Assembly (NCBI GenBank): GCA_051004015.1
Contig: JBPCKT010000048.1
Location: 1 to 64,000, forward strand
Reading direction: 5' to 3'
Length of the DNA stretch: 64,000 nucleotides
Source: SXOA01 sp051004015
GTDB lineage: Bacteria; Planctomycetota; Planctomycetia; Pirellulales; Pirellulaceae
Shown here: one piece after another, positions 60,483 through 64,000 of the stretch
How the letters are laid out: the number at the start of each line of letters is the position of its first letter
Position numbering within the stretch: position 1 is the stretch's first letter
The notes under the pieces: model-generated
Seen by the model: the letters and a program-made list of their open reading frames with translations, nothing else
Database searches by the model: none
What the model was told of the DNA's origin: nothing
Position numbers and translations under genes: made by a program

Positions 60483-60872
60483 ATGAAGTACAGCCTGCGG
60501 AGCCTGATGTGGGCTGTTGGACTGGGGCCGCCATTGCTGGCAGGACTCTTTTTTTTGGTAATGCAGACGCTCATGTGGGAACCTTGGGCGATCCTCGCCG
60601 GTTGGCTCATCATCTTCTGCCTCATCGTGGCGTATTCAGAACGGGCTTCAGCGAAGGCATTAAAGGGGCCGTTGTGCTCGTTTTGCAGAAGATGGCAAGT
60701 AGAAATAGGCGATATGGCGGAAGCCGGTACACGTGGAATCTTTATTTGCTACCCGTGCGCAAGCCGTTGCAAAGAGCTTATCGAAAGGGAGTGTCACAAA
60801 CGTGGACGGGATCCTGTAAATCACGAATGGCCCGAAGACGACTTGCCCACTTCTCAGGCACCCGCCCCATAG
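60483..60872 (+). CDS. Membrane protein with a ClpX-type zinc finger
   Basis: A 129-residue protein with two membrane helices (about residues 9-28 and 34-52) and a C-terminal treble-clef domain like the zinc-binding domain of ClpX: LCSFCRRWQ, then GIFICYPCASRCKELI, with the four cysteines in two CxxC pairs spaced as in ClpX (CSFC...CDEC). The helical region after the second pair also matches. ClpX zinc fingers dimerise and bind adaptors or substrates, so a membrane-tethered adaptor is possible; this is inference. Confidence 0.75.
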   Translation: MKYSLRSLMWAVGLGPPLLAGLFFLVMQTLMWEPWAILAGWLIIFCLIVAYSERASAKALKGPLCSFCRRWQVEIGDMAEAGTRGIFICYPCASRCKELIERECHKRGRDPVNHEWPEDDLPTSQAPAP

Positions 60873-60959
60873 GTGCCTAGCGACTAGGCATTTTGTCCAA
60901 ACAGTATCACTATCCCCTGCCGCAGACCCTTTACGACAACGCTATTCAGCGGGAGAATA

Positions 60960-61049
60960 ATGGCAAATACCCCCGTTTTCCTCACTTGCCTCCTTGTCGC
61001 CCTGTTTGCTATGGATAGCTGCGGTCTTTTCGGTAGCGCAGGTCCCTAG
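60960..61049 (+). CDS. Very small lipoprotein-like peptide
   Basis: A 29-codon open frame, MANTPVFLTCLLVALFAMDS then CGLFGSAGP, with GGGAGA four bases before the ATG. The hydrophobic stretch and AMDSC end resemble a lipoprotein signal with minimal mature chain. It is 14 bases upstream of aceE. Small size leaves real doubt, but ribosome-binding site and signal-like composition argue for translation. Confidence 0.5.
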   Translation: MANTPVFLTCLLVALFAMDSCGLFGSAGP

Positions 61050-61063
61050 AAAAAGGTTGGTCG

Positions 61064-63784
<2,721 letters not shown>

Positions 63785-63790
63785 CCTACT

Positions 63791-63892
63791 CGTTCCCAAG
63801 CTCCGCTTGGGAACGCACGTTTGGAAGCTCCGCTTCCTGGATACATCGAAGCAGAGCTTCGTGACTTGTGTTCCCAAGCGGAGCTTGGGAAC
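63791..63892. repeat. Array of four short palindromes between aceE and E2 gene
   Basis: Four consecutive hairpin-forming sequences: GTTCCCAAGCTCCGCTTGGG plus AAC (63791-63815), GGAAGCTCCGCTTCC (63823-63837), CGAAGCAGAGCTTCG (63847-63861) and GTTCCCAAGCGGAGCTTGGG plus AAC (63870-63892). All share an AAGC...GCTT core with different loops. They fill the 132-base gap between aceE and the E2 start. Likely a dispersed repeat cluster that may form an mRNA structure. Confidence 0.8.
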
Positions 63893-63916
63893 AAGGACTA
63901 ACACCCACGAACAACC

Positions 63917-64000
63917 ATGCCCACAGAAGTCACACTTCCCAACCTTGGCGACGGCATCGATTCCGGCGATATCCTGGACGTCCTCGTGAAAGCGGGGGAC
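63917..64000 (+). CDS. aceF: Dihydrolipoamide acetyltransferase (E2) of pyruvate dehydrogenase, partial
   Basis: Only the first 28 codons are in the window: MPTEVTLPNLGDGIDSGDIL then DVLVKAGD. This is the start of a lipoyl domain (TLPNLGDGI, VLVKAGD), immediately after aceE, so E2 of pyruvate dehydrogenase is expected. The gene runs past position 64000. Confidence 0.8.
   Translation, partial: MPTEVTLPNLGDGIDSGDILDVLVKAGD

Overview
The window looks like a chromosomal segment of a planctomycete, probably Pirellulales/Planctomycetaceae-like. The reasons are a DUF1501 protein, NPCBM and squalene-cyclase-type repeat proteins, three VWA-type proteins behind a MoxR ATPase, a PknB-type kinase with a proline-rich leader, many short planctomycete-type membrane proteins, and a high-GC genome (about 60%, estimated by eye). 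No rRNA, tRNA, CRISPR array, transposase or prophage gene was recognised. The assignment rests on recognising families, not on a database search.

Layout. 1-0.45 kb: a near-perfect inverted repeat with 103-bp arms. 0.45-2 kb: a DUF1501 protein. 4.8-2 kb (minus strand): purD followed by a degenerate M28-type peptidase. 5.2-27.4 kb (plus strand): one long respiratory locus. It encodes a Rieske protein with a repeated N-terminal tail, a split cytochrome b, a 1713-residue octaheme cytochrome c containing a PDZ-like segment, two blue-copper proteins, a diheme cytochrome c, CoxB, an A2-type CoxA, a VapD-family protein, CtaA, CtaB, a CoxC with a ~250-residue coiled-coil insertion, CoxD, an ABC exporter, a Sco protein, a DUF420 protein and a small secreted CxxC protein. 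Together these can take electrons from quinol through the bc-type complex and c-type haems or cupredoxins to a haem-copper oxidase, with haem A synthesis and CuA assembly built in.

27.4-41.4 kb: a DUF983 protein (minus), a small membrane protein, a PQQ-type propeller protein, then a tightly overlapping MoxR / DUF58 / BatA-like VWA / VWA / giant coiled-coil membrane protein / secreted protein locus, which looks like a membrane-linked chaperone or surface-maintenance system of unknown substrate. 41.8-48.3 kb: a secreted hypothetical, two alpha/alpha-barrel (squalene-cyclase-type repeat) proteins around an NPCBM protein and a membrane-anchored C39-like peptidase, then a sugar isomerase/epimerase-like TIM barrel. 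48.3-49.8 kb: a lysophospholipid acyltransferase-like protein and a divergent PAP2 phosphatase.

58.5-49.8 kb (minus): a reductase of the FabG type, a GFO/IDH-like protein with a membrane tail, a lipoprotein, an HtrA protease, NadD, a Ser/Thr kinase with a TPR-like tail, and a predicted beta-barrel. 58.9-64 kb (plus): an AhpD-like protein, two palindromic repeat units, three small membrane proteins (one with a ClpX-like zinc finger), a 29-codon lipoprotein-like gene, aceE, an array of four short palindromes, and the start of the E2 gene of pyruvate dehydrogenase.

The best candidates for something undescribed are the respiratory locus with its fused octaheme/PDZ subunit, the CoxC insertion and the embedded VapD protein; the MoxR/VWA/coiled-coil locus; and the ClpX-type zinc finger on a membrane anchor.
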